Shown one piece after another: positions 45,318 to 58,524 of a stretch of DNA of 64,000 nt (position 1 is its first letter; every line of letters starts with the position of its first letter). The DNA comes from Rhabdophis nuchalis (taxonomy: Eukaryota > Chordata > Lepidosauria > Squamata > Natricidae). A program made the position numbers and the translations under genes. The notes beneath the pieces were generated by a model. The model searched no databases. It saw only the letters and a list, made by a program, of their open reading frames with translations, and had not been told where the DNA came from. The DNA is taken from assembly GCA_039707465.1 (NCBI GenBank), contig CM077644.1, forward strand, positions 215,325,962-215,389,961, written 5' to 3'.

Positions 45318-45619
45318 CAGGGCTTCCCAACCTGGGCCAGAGACCACTACCAAGCTAATCACCACCAGGTTGCCGGCCTCTGCATGTGCGCACAGCCCCA
45401 TTTGCATGTTGTGGTGGGTGCTTGTGGCACCACTTGTGTGAGACTTGTCACAGGCACTTGTGGCTCCGGTCGTACGAGCCTCTTCATGGGCGGCATGAAC
45501 ATCACAGGTACTCTCATGTGTACATGCATGCATGTTCACATACACTTGCCCCTCTCACAGAATTATCCCCTCTTTCCTCCCTACCCCCCCTTCCGGGTTA
45601 CCAGAGTTGGGGAACTCTG
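45318..45619. mobile_element. hAT non-autonomous element (family F)
   Basis: A 302-bp element starts CAGGGCTTCCCAACCTGGGC and ends AGTTGGGGAACTCTG. Flanks are CTCTAGAC (45310-45317) and CTCTAGAT (45620-45627), 7 of 8. It has internal GTG/CAC-rich sequence. The target duplication fits the consensus known for Charlie-type hATs. Confidence 0.85.
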
Positions 45620-45835
45620 CTCTAGATGGCAGAAGAGAAATACAGACAGTTACCTCTTTGCTGCCTTCTAATGGCTTTTCAGAATCATTCAGATTAGATC
45701 TGTTAACTCGGAAACATTTTTATTTAAGAATTCCAAATAACTTTGAAATATCATCTAAAAATACTCTACATTTATCCATATCTGTTGATTGATTGATGAT
45801 TGTAAGTTATCTTGGAACTTCTTTGGAGCCAAAAT

Positions 45836-46305
45836 TTATTATTTATTTATTTGGATTTATTGACCGCCCCCTCTCTCTGAAGAGACTCGGGGCGGTGTAC
45901 AAGAATTTAAGAGCATATACATATATAACAACTATAAATAATAAAACTAAATTAAATGTTTTACCCTGTGTTAAAATATCTCGTTTAAATTTATATCATA
46001 AAAACCCGATTAGGTAATAATTACTACAACTAGGCTGGTACGGTAGATTAGGTTAGGCCAGGCCGGCCTGCTGGAAAAGATGGGTCTTTAATTGTTGACG
46101 GAAGGAGCGGAGGTCCGTAGTAGATCTAAGCTCAGGGGGTAGGTCATTCCAGAGGGTTGGGCCCGCCACAGAGAAGGACCTTCCCCTGGGAGCCGCCTGT
46201 TGGCATTGCCAGGAGGACGGCACCTGGAGAAGTCCCTCTCTGTGAGCGAATCGGTCAAAGGGATGTGTGGGGTAGGATACGATCACGCAGATAGCTAATG
46301 TAGCT
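45836..46305 (-). mobile_element. L2-type LINE 3' end
   Basis: A TTATTTATTTATTTG tail, ACTCGGGGCGGTGTACAAGA and, on the minus strand, 77 open codons (46286-46053) with H-R-E-G-L-L-Q-V-P-S, A-P-R-G-R-S-F-S-V-A-G-P and L-W-N-D-L-P-P-E-L-R. Confidence 0.88.
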
Positions 46306-46309
46306 AATG

Positions 46310-48170
46310 AAATAAGGGAGCAAAGTGTTAATAATTAAAAGGGTTCTTAATTTTTCTTTTACATTCTTTCATTCATTTTTATTGAATCTGCTTGAAAGTA
46401 AATTGCCTTTTTTATTTCATTACAAAATAATAATTCAATGAACTTGTCTTAAGTGTGTGCGCAAGATTATTTTACACAAGCTTTGGTTACCAAGCACCTG
46501 AGAAGTCTATGTGAGGGCCTTTCAGTGTACAAGTGTCTGTATATCTCTGCAGTCTTCCAGTTTTCCATGCTTCACTTAATACCAAGAAAAGACTTTGCAT
46601 GGGCCCTCTTCCTATGAGACTTGTTCAGATCAGGCACGCAGGAGCTAGTTAGGAGTGCCTCTGGGTAATTGGATATACATAACAGAAATGAACAGCAACG
46701 GCACTTTCTATTTAATAAGAAAGTTAGCTCAGAAATCATGCATAAAGAAATTCTGAAGAAATTCTAGAAGATCCCAGAATGGGGTAAAATAAATAGAGGT
46801 TTCCTTTATAAGAGAAGAACATTTGAAAAAGTGGGGGACAGGCTTGGGCATAATATTATTTCAAACTTTAGGTACAGCACGCCTGTCAATTTTAATATTG
46901 TAAAGCTGCTCAGAGTCACTTGCAGTGAGATGGGTGGCAAACAAATTTATTAAATAAAAAATAATCAACTTATTGCAACAAGCAGCATAAACAGCCTCAT
47001 TTGCATCGTAAGTCAAAAGAAAATAGCAGTTGAACCTTACACATTTTCTTCATTTCGGAATTGTGATGTCATCACAGGCATGTCGTTGATGCCATTACTT
47101 ACATGTCATCCATGAGAATACTTGACACTTAAAGAAACTGGAAAAGGATGGGCATAGGGAAGGTTAAACATAAGGGGAGAAACACATCCATTTCTTTGTC
47201 ACATATTTAACCCGTTTCAAATTTTGAAACATTCTGCACATTCCTAATTGGAAGGAGGGAATCAAAGAGCTACCACCAAATCCATAGGAATGCCATACTT
47301 CAAGGTACTTTGCATTCATCTTATTTAGTGGTTAGTGGTAGATACGGTCCTTTCTGCAAAATATCATTCCCATGTCATGTCTTTTTTTCAGAAAAAAAAA
47401 TATTTAGTCAGTGGCACCTCATTTAAGATACACACATGCCAATTACAAAGACTGAGCTGTCAGTGGTGTCTTGTACATTTACAATGAAGCCCTCTGCAGA
47501 TGTTCCTGGTTAGTTTAACTTACTACATAGCGATAAAGAAGTCAAAGAAAACATTAAGAAACCGAAGGATCAAGTGTATGGTCTGAGCAGATGTGTCGTC
47601 GTCCCCCCCCCCCCCCCAAGCTGTTGCTGCTTTTAGCAGAGAGATATGAGATGTAGCCACTGGATAAATTGCTATCATGAAAAATAATCTGTTTTCAAGG
47701 CAAATTGAATGCATTGAAATGAGGAATGTGGAATGAAATGAAGAAGCTACTTTAGCAAACAGATACCCTCAAGCTGTTTTGAGACTACATCTCCCAAAAT
47801 TTCTAGGGAGTCAATCTTGCTGATGTGATATTCTGGGAATTGGCCCCAAAATGTCCAGGAAGCATCACATTGAAATGTCTGCAAAGATGTGAGCACCTTC
47901 AAGGTGAGGCAGAGAAATTCATGTACATCATGATGACATTTGATCACATAATGCCATTCTATCTTGTACAAAATGCCTAGGATATGACATATTGTTACCA
48001 CTCTTACTAAAAATATATATAATTTTCAATATTACTAACCTGTTCAGAAAAAGACTTTTGAAAAGCCAACAAAATGATCAGTCCCACAATTCAGCTGGTA
48101 CTCCAGAAAGCATTGTATCTACACTGGTGATGTTAGCACTTTAGGCAAAGTTCTTTGGATCACAGTGATG
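46310..48170. other. unique DNA, one LINE tail
   Basis: No gene recognised. 46880-46962 (AAGCTGCTCAGAGTCACTTG ... AAATAAA) is an old L2-like LINE tail on the plus strand. A C15 run is at about 47604-47618. Confidence 0.4.
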
Positions 48171-48190
48171 TGTGTGTGTGTGTGTGTGTT
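48171..48190. repeat. (TG)n microsatellite
   Basis: A short TG run directly left of a family B MITE; it blurs that element's target duplication. Confidence 0.9.
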
Positions 48191-48191
48191 G

Positions 48192-48512
48192 CAGAGGTGG
48201 TATTCAGCCGGTTCTGACCAGTTCTCCAGAACCGGTAGTGGAAATTTTGAGTAGTTCAGAGAGCCAGCATATACCAACTCTGTTTTAACTCTCATCTATT
48301 CACTGCATCCTGAGTCCCAACTGATTGGCTGGGTCTTCTTTTTTTGCCCTGCACAGGAGAACAGAGCTGGAAAGCAGGTTAGTGGGGTGAGGTGGGAATG
48401 GGAATGGAGTGTGGTGGAAATAGAGATTTTGCAGTATCCTTCTCCTGCCATGCCCACCAAGCCAAGCCACACCCACAGAACCAGTAGTAAACAATTTAGA
48501 ATTCCACCACTG
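48192..48512. mobile_element. hAT MITE (family B)
   Basis: A 321-bp element starts CAGAGGTGGTATTCAGCCGG and ends GAATTCCACCACTG. The target duplication is not clear (GTGTGTTG against GTGTATCT) because of the adjacent TG repeat. Ends and interior match 33214. Confidence 0.85.
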
Positions 48513-48751
48513 GTGTATCTGTATCATAAAAGTTTGGATCCTGATCTTATAGAAGCTTTAAAGATAATATTCAACATTTTGTACCACCTCTAGAAATAAA
48601 CTGATGATTGGTGTGATACTTTCCACATAGGTGTGAGATTATTTCTTTGAGCATTTTCAGAGAGTTCAGAGGTCTAGTTTCTTTTTTGTATTACATATAA
48701 TGGTAGGCCTTCAAGAGATGGACTTTATCTATGGTAAATACAAATATAAAT

Positions 48752-50735
48752 TTATTTATTTTATTTTTCACATTTATAACCTGCACCTTCTCCTAAAAAA
48801 GGACCCAGGGCGGCGCACAGGAAATCTAAAAACTATACATATACATAAATATACATCTTAAAATATGCCTTATTATATGATTATTAAAAACCTATTAAAC
48901 TATAACCCTGTGCTAAAACATTTAAAACATTTTAAAATTTCCCTAATTAAAATTTACAGCTAATAAAAGTCAGTATTGGGAGGTTATGCTAGGCCGGCTT
49001 GTTGAAATAGATGAGTTTTGAGACACTGGCGGAAAAGGCGGAGGTCCGAGATGGTGCGTAATTCGGGGGGCAGATCGTTCCAGAGGGTAGGGCCCACCAC
49101 AGAGAAGGCCCTTCCCCTGGGTGTCACCAACCAGCATTGCCCGGCTGACGGCACCCGGAGAAGGCCCTCTCTATGGGAGCGGATCGGTCGAAGGGATGTG
49201 TGGGGCAGGAGACGGTCTCGCATGTAGCTAGACCCGAGCCATGGAGCGCTTTAAAGATGGTCATCAACACCTTGAAGCGCACCCGAAAGGCCACAGGTAG
49301 CCAGTGCAGCTCGTGCAGGAGAGATGTTATGTGGGACTGCCTTGAGGCTCCCATGATCACCCGTGCGGCTGCGTTCTGGACTAGCTGTAACTTTTGAGTG
49401 CACCTCAAGGGGAGCCCCATGTAGAGAGCGTTGCAGTAGTCCAGCCGGGACATCACGAGTGCTTGAGTGACTGTGCGGAAGGGAGCCCGGTCCAGTAAGG
49501 GGCGCAATTGGCGTATCAAGCGTACCTGATAAAAAAAAACCCTGGCCACGGCTGTCACATGATCCTCCATGGACAGCCGGGAGTCCAGGAGGACACGCAA
49601 ATTCCGCGCCCTCTCCACGGGGGCCAGTAGTTCACCCCCAATGGCCAGTGTTGGACTTACCTGGCTGAACCGGGGTGCCAGAAACCACAGCCACTCGGTT
49701 TTGGACGGGTTGAGCTTGAGTTTGTTACTACCCATCCAAACCCGTATGGCCTCCAAACACCGGGACAGCACCTCGACGGCATCGTCGGGATGGTTCGGGG
49801 TGGATATGTACAACTGAGTATCATCAGCGTACAGATGGTATTCCACCCCAAAACCATGGATGATCTCGCCCAGCAGCTTCATATAAGTGTTGAACAGGAG
49901 TGGCGAGAGGACCGACCCCTGAGGAACCCCGCATATAAGGGACCTCGGGACTGACCTCTGCCCCCCTGCCAACACACACCGCGACCGACCAGAGAGGTAG
50001 GACGAGAACCACCGTAACATGGTGCCTCTCACCCCCAACTCCCCCAGTCGGTGCAATAGGATACCATGGTCGATGGTATCAAAAGCCGCTGAGAGGTCTA
50101 ATAGGACTAGGATAGAGGAACAACATCTATCCCGCACCCTCCAGAGATCATCCACCAACGCGACCAATGCCGTCTTGGTACTGTGACCGGGCCAGAAGCC
50201 GGACTGGCGCAGGTCTAGATAATCAATTTCCTCCAGGTGTCGAGGAAACTGTTGAGTCGAGGAAACTGTCGCTAAAAAGTGAAGGTTGGAGACCGGACGA
50301 TAATTTTCCAACAATGCTGGGTCCAGGGAAGGCTTCTTGAGGAGAGGTCTCACCACCGCCTCTTTAAGGGCGGTAGGTAGGTACCCCTCACTCAAGGAAG
50401 CGTTCACAATATCCTGGAGCCAGCCTCGTGTAACCTCCCAGGATGCCAGTACAAGCCAGGAGGGACACGGGTCCAATAAACATGTGGTGGCCTTAAGTCT
50501 CCTCAACAACCTGTCCATATCTTCGGTAGGAGAGCAGGTCACCCCAAACAGGGCGGCAGGGCGGTTATCTGCGGAAGCGATAAGGGTGGCACAATACTCA
50601 CGTTTGGCCACCCTTATCGCCACTAAGTAAGTCCTTATATGGGCTCTTACTAGTGTTCGGTCGGATTCGGACCGAGAGGATCTCCACCTACTCTCTAGGC
50701 GTCTCTTGCGGCCTAGATTCATCCCTCATCATTCA
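48752..50735 (-). mobile_element. L2-type LINE, 2.0 kb, 5'-truncated
   Basis: The best-preserved L2 here. Left to right are the A/T tail (TTTATTTATTTTATTTTTCA), the 3' UTR (GACCCAGGGCGGCGCACAGG), the C-terminal codons and a long RT frame up to 50722. The endonuclease domain and 5' UTR are missing. Confidence 0.92.
48984..50722 (-). pseudogene. L2-type ORF2 reverse transcriptase, nearly open
   Basis: 532 codons are open from 50722 to 49124. Blocks in order: [47 protein letters not shown], the catalytic Y-A-D-D-T-Q-L-Y, L-N-P-S-K-T and L-D-Y-C-N-A-L-Y-M-G. Compared with the copy at 12185, about 60 codons are missing in frame between A-A-L-F-G-V-T and E-D-M-D-R. Near 49220 a single-base loss in the G-S-G-P-S-Y block shifts the frame, and the last 79 codons continue at 49223-48984. 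With no endonuclease it cannot act as a complete LINE. Confidence 0.9.
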
Positions 50736-50739
50736 CGTT

Positions 50740-51090
50740 GACCAAAAAAGAACCACCACAAGGCATTTTCTTCCCAAGAAAACAAGGATGGCCTGATCAC
50801 CTTCCCATATATATTGTATGTTATTGAATGGCATACAATATCCCTAAACATGAAGTCCATTCAGATATCATAGCAAATGGTCATCAAATGTCTGTAAATG
50901 TATTTATTATCCTTTTACAATTATGTGAGGCTGTGTTTATGTGTGAAAAAACCCCTCTGATAAATAATTTCTGAGGTGGAAGAGATGAGAAGGAAGGGAA
51001 TATTGTACTCAATCTGAAAAATTATATCACATGATGGCCTGGCGATATTCTGAAACAATATCTAAGTAAGTTTTTAACTAGTAGTGGTAT
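50740..51090. other. unique DNA
   Basis: Nothing recognised. Confidence 0.4.
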
Positions 51091-51091
51091 A

Positions 51092-51313
51092 GAGTCATGA
51101 TGTCTCAGTGGTTAGAATGCAGTATTGCAGGGCTAACTCAATGCTCACTCCAAGAGTTCAATTCTGAGTGGCTCAAGGTTGACTCAGCCTTCCATTCTTC
51201 CAAGGTTGGTGAAATAAGAACCCAGATTGTTGTCGGCAATGTGCTGACTCTGTAAACCACAGAGGGCTGTAAAGCACTGTGAAATGGTATAAAAGTCTAA
51301 ATGCTATTGCTAG
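51092..51313 (+). mobile_element. Sauria SINE, copy 2
   Basis: Same structure as 25471: a head with CTCAGTGGTTAGAATGCAGT, then GCTCAAGGTTGACTCAGCCT, TGCTGACTCTGTAAACCACA, AGGGCTGTAAAGCACTGTGA and a CTATTGC tail. More diverged in the head. Confidence 0.88.
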
Positions 51314-51508
51314 TGTTAGATGAGCCCAATTAGATAAATCAAACCAGGCAATTATAGAAAGCCATGATATGTTTGAGTTGTTTACTTGGGCATTGCATGT
51401 TATATGGGCATTGCAATTCCATTTTATTAATATTTTTTGAGTCATTAAAACAGCTTATTCTTCACTTATGCTAAGTCATAAAATGGGTTAGCTTGGGTCT
51501 TTCTTTCA

Positions 51509-51600
<92 letters not shown>

Positions 51601-51601
51601 C
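51509..51601. repeat. (TATC)n microsatellite
   Basis: About 23 uninterrupted TATC/ATCT units. Confidence 0.98.
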
Positions 51602-51604
51602 TTA

Positions 51605-53255
51605 CCTACAGTACCTACCACCTACTTATCAATTGATGGATCTATTTATAGAACACTCTAAACTTTTTATCTATGTAATTACTAGGAGTTGAAAATGAAT
51701 CATTCAATGTCAACCCAACTGAATAGGATTAATTCAATAAACTATGGTTAATCATCACACTGCATTGTGCAATGTGTAAATCAGTTCTTTGTTTATCTAA
51801 ACTATTAGCAATCTGAGAAAGCACAGCTGTACGTAATTCAGCCTGTGCTGTAAGAGGAGTGGACAGAAGTAGGGTAACAGTTAAGGGAATGTGTATGTGC
51901 ATCTTGACTACACATCTGTAAATAATATTGAATGTACATCTAGATAAGAATAATTGAATAATTCGGAGACACAGAATACTCCAATATGACAGTGAGGATA
52001 GAACTACTGAGTAATTGCTAACATATTGACCTCTGAAGAAACTATCTGCAAAGTTACAGCGGAATAGAAAACAATTCTAAATATTTTTTGTTAATGGTTT
52101 GTTCCTCAAATTGCTTATCGTAAAGGTCTCTAGTAAAGTAAAGCAGGACTTTTGCATTATTCTTTATTCTTATGGTGCCAAATTGTCTGGAGCTTATACT
52201 TTTTATTTCCTTCTCCCACCCCCAATGAGAGACAAGAACTTTTACTACAGGATTTTCAGACTAGTTTCAAAGTTCAAATAGTTTCAAACAGTTCAGACTA
52301 TTGCCAAAAATTCAGGGGCACCGAATAAATAAAAAACAATGGGCAGTCATTTTTATCACTTAGTCTTTGAGCCTGTGACTCCTTTGCCAAACTGGAACAT
52401 ATTTTCTTTTTCTTTTTTCTCTATTTCAGATAGTAAGAAATGGTACTAAGATACCTTATGGACATTTGAAAAAAACCAACAACACAACACACACTCCCAC
52501 AGCACTTCTTCCTGTCCATTCCACAAGAGCTCAGAATTGCCAACTGTCTGGAAAAACGTCTTTCTCTAACAGAGTCAAGAATTGAACCTACAAACTGTTC
52601 TATATTTTTTCTCATCTCAGATCCAACTAATCTGGCTGTAATTACAGACCACATTTAGGCTTCTGATGCTAAAAAGTGATGCCGTAAATGTTCATTATAC
52701 CCCAAGTCCCAATAAACATTATTTGTCAGCTGCAAGAGAAGAATCTCTTGAAATGCACTTCTGTTAGACTGCTTTTCTGCAAGAGCTCATTCCACACTTA
52801 GTAGGAAATTGGTCAGGCTGCCAGATTTTAGAGTTATGCTTCCCCGAAACAGATGGGGTTTGGGGGTGTTACTGTCTTCAGTCTCGTATGCACACAGGGG
52901 TCGCCTCAGCAAGAGTACGTCTTGTGGAACGTTAAAAAAAACAACCCAGTCCTTGTTATGACTGCCATCAGAAAAAATATTGAGTCAGTAGGACAACCCA
53001 AACGAAACAAAAGATTCTCATCTGTTCCTTGCAAGGAGCCTTTCAGGCTAACAATTCCAAAAAAGGCATACATTTTTGTGAATCAGGAAAGCGTTGACTT
53101 TTCATAAAATGGGATAGTCTGAAAAGGAGCGATCAGGCTCCTCCAGATTTTTAGATACCACAAACTAACATGGTGCTCTTCCTTCAGCACAAAATTTCAT
53201 GTTCTCCAGAAGATGTCCTCAGGGAAGATGTTAGAAAGAACAAGACACTGAAAAA
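51605..53255. other. unique DNA
   Basis: No repeat or gene recognised; open frames are short and unsupported. Confidence 0.4.
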
Positions 53256-53257
53256 GG

Positions 53258-53610
53258 ATGATAGAATAGAATAGAGCTGGAAGGGACCTTGGAGGTCTTC
53301 TAGTCGAGCCCCCTGCTCAAGCAGAACCTATACTATTTTAGATAAGTGACTGTCTAGTCTTTTTTTAAAAATCTCCAGTGATCAAGCACCCATGATTTCT
53401 GATGGCAAGCTGTTCCACTGGTTAATTGTTAGGAAGTTTCTCCTTCTCTCTTTGATTAGTTTCCAACCATTTTCTTGTCCTGCCTTCTGGTGGTTTGTAG
53501 AATAATTTGCCCCCTCTTCTTTGTGGCAGCCCCTCAAATACTGGAGCTATGTCTCCCCTTATTTTTCTTTTCTTTAGACTAGCCAAACCCAAATCCTGCA
53601 GCTATAGTTT
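53258..53610 (-). mobile_element. CR1 LINE 3' end
   Basis: On the plus strand: ATAGAATAGAATAGAGCTGG, AGGGACCTTGGAGGTCTTCT and GGCAAGCTGTTCCACTGGTT, the reverse of the CR1 3' end seen at 22373 and 38300. It begins at the tail (AATAG repeat) and extends about 350 bp. Confidence 0.88.
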
Positions 53611-53614
53611 GTTG

Positions 53615-53970
53615 GTTATAACCATGTAGTGCTGCTGACTGTTCCTACTGAAATGGAGGCTTGCAGACTTAAGGCATTTGTAGTGTCAGGCCATTCTGAC
53701 ACTGACCATTCAGAAACAAGGGGAAGAATGGACCTCTCCTTTACTTACAGATGGTAATCAGGATTACAAAGACTATCTGACAAAAGATAAGTGAGGGAGA
53801 TGGAGGCAAGCAGCATTAAAGTAAAATGGTTCTTCTAATTTCTATATTCTTTATAAAACAGCAAAAAAAAAAGTCATTCAACGAGAGTTTCAACTCTTTA
53901 TCAAAATCTGAAATAGGTCTACATGCTGTATCTGTGTACTTCTGCTACTCCGTTGTGGCTCATTGTGTGT
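53615..53970. other. unique DNA
   Basis: Nothing recognised. Confidence 0.4.
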
Positions 53971-53982
53971 GTATGTGCTGAG

Positions 53983-54319
53983 AGGGGACGCAGTGGCTCA
54001 TTGGCTAAGATGCTGAGCTTGTTGATCAGAAAGGTCGGCAGTTCGGTGGTTTGAATCCCTAGTGCCGTGTAACAGAGTGAGCTCCCATTACTTGTCCAGG
54101 TTCTGCCAACCTAGCAGTTCGAAAGCAGGTAAAAATGCAAGTAGAAAAATAGGAACCACCTTTGGTGGGAAGGTAACAATGTTCCATGCTCCTTCGGCAT
54201 AGAGTCAGGCCAGCCACATGACCACAGAGACATTTTTGGACAGCGCTGGCTCTTCAGCTTTGAAATGGAGAGTCAGGAATGACTGGCACATATATGCGAG
54301 GGGAATCTTTACCTTTACC
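53983..54319 (+). mobile_element. tRNA-derived SINE, copy 2
   Basis: The same SINE as 6218. The A-box-like GTGGCTCATTGGC and B-box-like GGTTTGAATCCC are recognisable. It ends CTTTACCTTTAC. TATGTGCT occurs at 53972-53979 and 54320-54327 as a target-site duplication. Confidence 0.87.
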
Positions 54320-54329
54320 TATGTGCTAG

Positions 54330-55935
54330 GAAGCAAAAGATAGGCTGTATACAATCACTTTGCAGTCATGACTGGAGGTGGAACTTAGACTGGAACATTC
54401 AGTATCAGAGCATAACTGAGTTGAGAATTCTGGTAAAAAAATAAGACAAATTAGTAGCTGTTGCATGCTTTGCAAAATAAAACCTCAGAAACACACAATC
54501 CGTCTGAATAGGTAATTGGCGACACTTAATGAGACAGGTTGATCTATCTGAATGGCTGGTTAAGAAGCCCAGTCTGGTAAGTTTCAATTGAATTAGAATG
54601 GGGGGTAGATGTGGATGTGGACAGGGGGCGAAAGGCAGAGAATGTCTGGCAGGAAGTTCACTTGTGCAGGTTCCACTAAGTCAGCACGATCCATGCAGAA
54701 CGATACATGTTATGGAGTGCAGGAGGACTTTCTATGGGATTCTACCTGTGACTAGAAAGCAAGCTTTCATTCTAGTTGAAACATACAACATAACATTCTA
54801 GTTAATATAGGGATATAATTACAGAATTCTCAACAGATACTATCCTCAGCTTAGACATTTAATTGATATCCTCACATCATAAACTTGATGGAGGGGAAGA
54901 GAGAGAGAGAGAAAGAAAGAGAGGAAGAGGGATCTGAATAATGTTAATAGTACAAAATTATTTTTTTTAATCTTTCAGATGATTCTATTTGAAATGCCAA
55001 TATATGTACTGGCATTAAAAGTTTGATTCTTAGAAAAGAGGGAATGATTTTTTAAAAAAGTTTAGAAAGTATATATCCTGGATGTCCTTCTGATGAATGT
55101 GGTTGCCTTGTAAAGAGATCTGGTATAGATTTTAGGACAGGCTGTGCATGTCAGCTAAGAATTACATATTTTATGGGTATATCTGCCTGTAAAGTAAGCT
55201 GTCATGGACTTACCTTTCCTCACTCAAAGGAGGTTGACATTCAGAATATATTAGATCTCTGAAAGTTTCCAGTGGCAACCAAAAGTAGACATTTCTTTCT
55301 AAAATTAAATTAATAATTGAAAATAAGAAGGGGAAACTATCTTGAGTGAGATTATTTCAGTTCAGATTCTGCACGTTTCTGTACTCTAAATATGCTTGCA
55401 AGAAACTTAATTCTATAATATTAAACATGTATTTTTTGGACCTTGCTCTGTTGGTGGATCTTTGGTTTTTATTAAAAAAAACAAACAACAAAATCCAGGA
55501 GAGATCCAGCTAATGCATCAGAATTGTTCATTCTCAAGCAACAATGACATCAGTTACAGCAGGTATTAAATCTTGTGGATAAATGTTCTACATAGTCTTT
55601 CGTCCCTGTCAACCTGCCAGTAATATCCAGAAAGAGAGAGATCTGCATGGCTATGACCTTAAATTTTGTACAAAAATGTTGGTTTACTAAAATTATATGC
55701 CACCCATCTCACTATTGAGTGAGTTTAAAAATGGCCTTGTCTGCCTAATTGCTAGCCAAGGAAATCATGGTAGCCTTATCTTCTATCTATGATTTGGAAA
55801 AGTATCAATGAAGTTAATTTCTAAGTAGAAACATTTAGAACCAGGATATTAAGAAGCATCCCTCTATAGAACAGAATAATCTGATATTGGATTTTTATAT
55901 AAACAGTCATGCTCTATTTTCATTTATAAGAATGT
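54330..55935. other. unique DNA
   Basis: No gene recognised. A GA-rich patch (GAGAGAGAGAGAAAGAAAGA) lies near 54899-54930, and a possible old LINE tail in reverse at 55690-55735. Confidence 0.4.
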
Positions 55936-55946
55936 ATCTATACATT

Positions 55947-56298
55947 GGAATGTGGTGGCTCAGGGGCTAAGACACTGAGCTTGTCAATCAGAAAGGTCGG
56001 CATTTAGGCGGTTCAAATCCCTAATGCCATGTAACGGAGTGAGCTCCGATTACTTGTCCCAGCTTCTGCCAACCTAACAGTTCGAAAGCATGTAAAAATA
56101 CAAGTAGAAAAATAGGAACCACCTTTGGTGGGAAGGTAACAGGGTTCCGTGCGCCTTTGGCATTTAGTCATGCCGGCCACATGACCATGGAGATGTCTTC
56201 AGACAGCGTTGGCTGTTCGGCTTTTAAATGGAAATAAGCACCGCCCTCTAGAGTCGGGAACGACTAGCACATATGTGCAAGGGAAACCTTTACCTTTT
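55947..56298 (+). mobile_element. tRNA-derived SINE, copy 3
   Basis: The same SINE again, with TGGCTCAGGGGC and GGTTCAAATCCC boxes. The perfect 11-bp target-site duplication ATCTATACATT is at 55936-55946 and 56299-56309. Confidence 0.9.
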
Positions 56299-56309
56299 AT
56301 CTATACATT

Positions 56310-58520
56310 AATGTGGAGTGGTAGATGCATGAGAAGTTTGTCTTTTTGTGAATGACAATTTAAGAACATACCGCCTGTTAACTGCTCTGCACCCACACAT
56401 GTAAGCTGGGGACAATGACAACCTCTTACAAGGACTCTCTTCACACCTCCATTCTTTTGGTGTGTTATCTTAGTGAGATTATATAGCATATTTTAACAAT
56501 ATTCAGCACTAAACTAACCCATGCCACTTGGGCCATATTAACACGATGAGACAGTTTTATGTTTGTGACACGTCAAACCCTATCGAGAAACTTAGTTATC
56601 ATAGCCTGATAAGGTTACTATACCTTATTGAACTCATTCTAAAAACAACATCAGTAGTGTTTTAAAATGACCTTTGTTGCTTCATCCATTAAAGTTGTCC
56701 CACTTACTCCTGGATTTCATTTGCTTTATATTCAGAACAACAAACAGGAAGTCTCCATTTAAAATGACCAGAAACTACTCAAGAGCACCCATATTTTTCA
56801 CTGTAAGTGTTCTGATGTGCTTAGAATCTTAAGAATTCAACAAATAATTCAGGAATCCAGTATTATAATTATTAGGCAAGCTGAATCTCTTAACATCTTT
56901 AAGACTGAATTTAATAAAAGACTCTATTAAATCTGTGTGGAGATCATTAGGTCTATATCCTCCTGTTAATCCATAAAAGGTGAAGTAATTCTGGTCAAAG
57001 GTATCTGAGTGTTGGAGATACAGAGGTTAAAAGACCCATGGCAGCATCTCCTATTTGACACCCTATAATTACTACTGTAATTAAGTAGCAAGCTAGAAAC
57101 CCAGTTTTTCAATTGTAATTTAAGTGCCACAATAGAGTTAGAAAGATGAGCTGAAAGCATTCTGTGAATGCTTGAGGTGTGTTTGATCTGCATTTTAGAC
57201 CTATATAGGATCACATAGACACTTGAACGTGATTATGTTTAGATGTGGGGCCACTCGTATACATTTGGAATTGTTTTCAGCTCAGATATGTCAACATATG
57301 CATGAAACATTTCAGTGTATTCAAAATATGCATTTTATTTCATTAAAGAGATACATATTGTATGGTTTAAAAGGTACAAATTGTTTTCCCCCATTTCTGT
57401 GTAAAGCACATAGATAAATGCAAGGCTTATATGCAGAGATAGTAAATTGATTATTTTAATTATGGAAATGTTCACAAAATGAAGGAAATATATATATGAA
57501 GTAGCAATGCAGAATATTTCTGAATGTTTGTATGTCTCCATTCTTGGTCCTTTGCTTCCAGATTATAAAATCTGTGACACTTTAATTTTGTTCTAATGCA
57601 AAGTGTGTTCATTTTAAGGCATACAAATAGTTCTGAAGTTAAAGTGGAAATGGTAACAATATCACAGATTGCAGTTTAAATAATGAAGACAGGAGGAGAT
57701 TCTTTTCAAGAATACCTTTGCACACATGCATATTAGAATAGAAAAATGTTATTATTGAGGAAGCTTGCTTCCAAAGTGATTAAGATCAAATGATAAGCCA
57801 CTGATTCCAAATATACAAGACAACAGATGTAAATCAAGATTGTGATACTTTTCACACATTGTATTACAGATTATGTTTGGCATCAAGAAATAAGAGTGGT
57901 GAATTGAATTGCAGTTACAGAATGGGTTGCAAGAGCCTTGCAAGTTATGTAATTAGAACTAGTCATTCTGTAGGGTCCTTGGTGCTCTCTGAATTTGATT
58001 ATTTTCTGGCAGATCTTTATTATCCAACTAGCTAACTTCATCAGTGCACAATGAACATCATGAAACATCTGTAAAACCAAGAGAGCAGCAAGGACCTCAC
58101 AATTCAACCCTGAGCTACAAATATTCTATTAGTACTGACCATCCTATACTTACTCTCTCTCTTTCTCATCTCATCTCTCTCTCTCTCCCTCTCGCCCCTA
58201 TGCTTGTTTCAAAGTTCTGACAAAAGAGCATGCACAATCTTTTATCATCATGGGTTGTTTTTTTTTTACTTTTGTTTTGTCATCTATTACTTCCTAAAAC
58301 CTAAAAGTTTTAGGTTTTGCTATTATTTTCCAATCTTGGGGTTTTCCTGAGCATGCTGATACTCTACAAGCATTAAATGTCTGGGTTTGTTACCAGGAGT
58401 GATAACATTATTTTTCAGTAATGTCAAATCCTTTTGTTCTACATTCTGGAAAAAGTTTTCAGTGTTCTGAGAAGATTGTAAATATAAAATCCTCTATTTA
58501 ACCATGCAAATACATAAAAA
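56310..58520. other. unique AT-rich DNA
   Basis: No gene recognised. A short CT-rich patch lies at about 58150-58195. It lies 3' of the minus-strand host gene. Confidence 0.45.
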
Positions 58521-58524
58521 AGGA

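Noticed and set aside
49018..50630. Several plus-strand frames across 49-50.6 kb
   Set aside because: They are antisense to the L2 reverse transcriptase frame.
51509..51601. CRISPR-like regular repeat
   Set aside because: It is an uninterrupted TATC microsatellite with no spacers.
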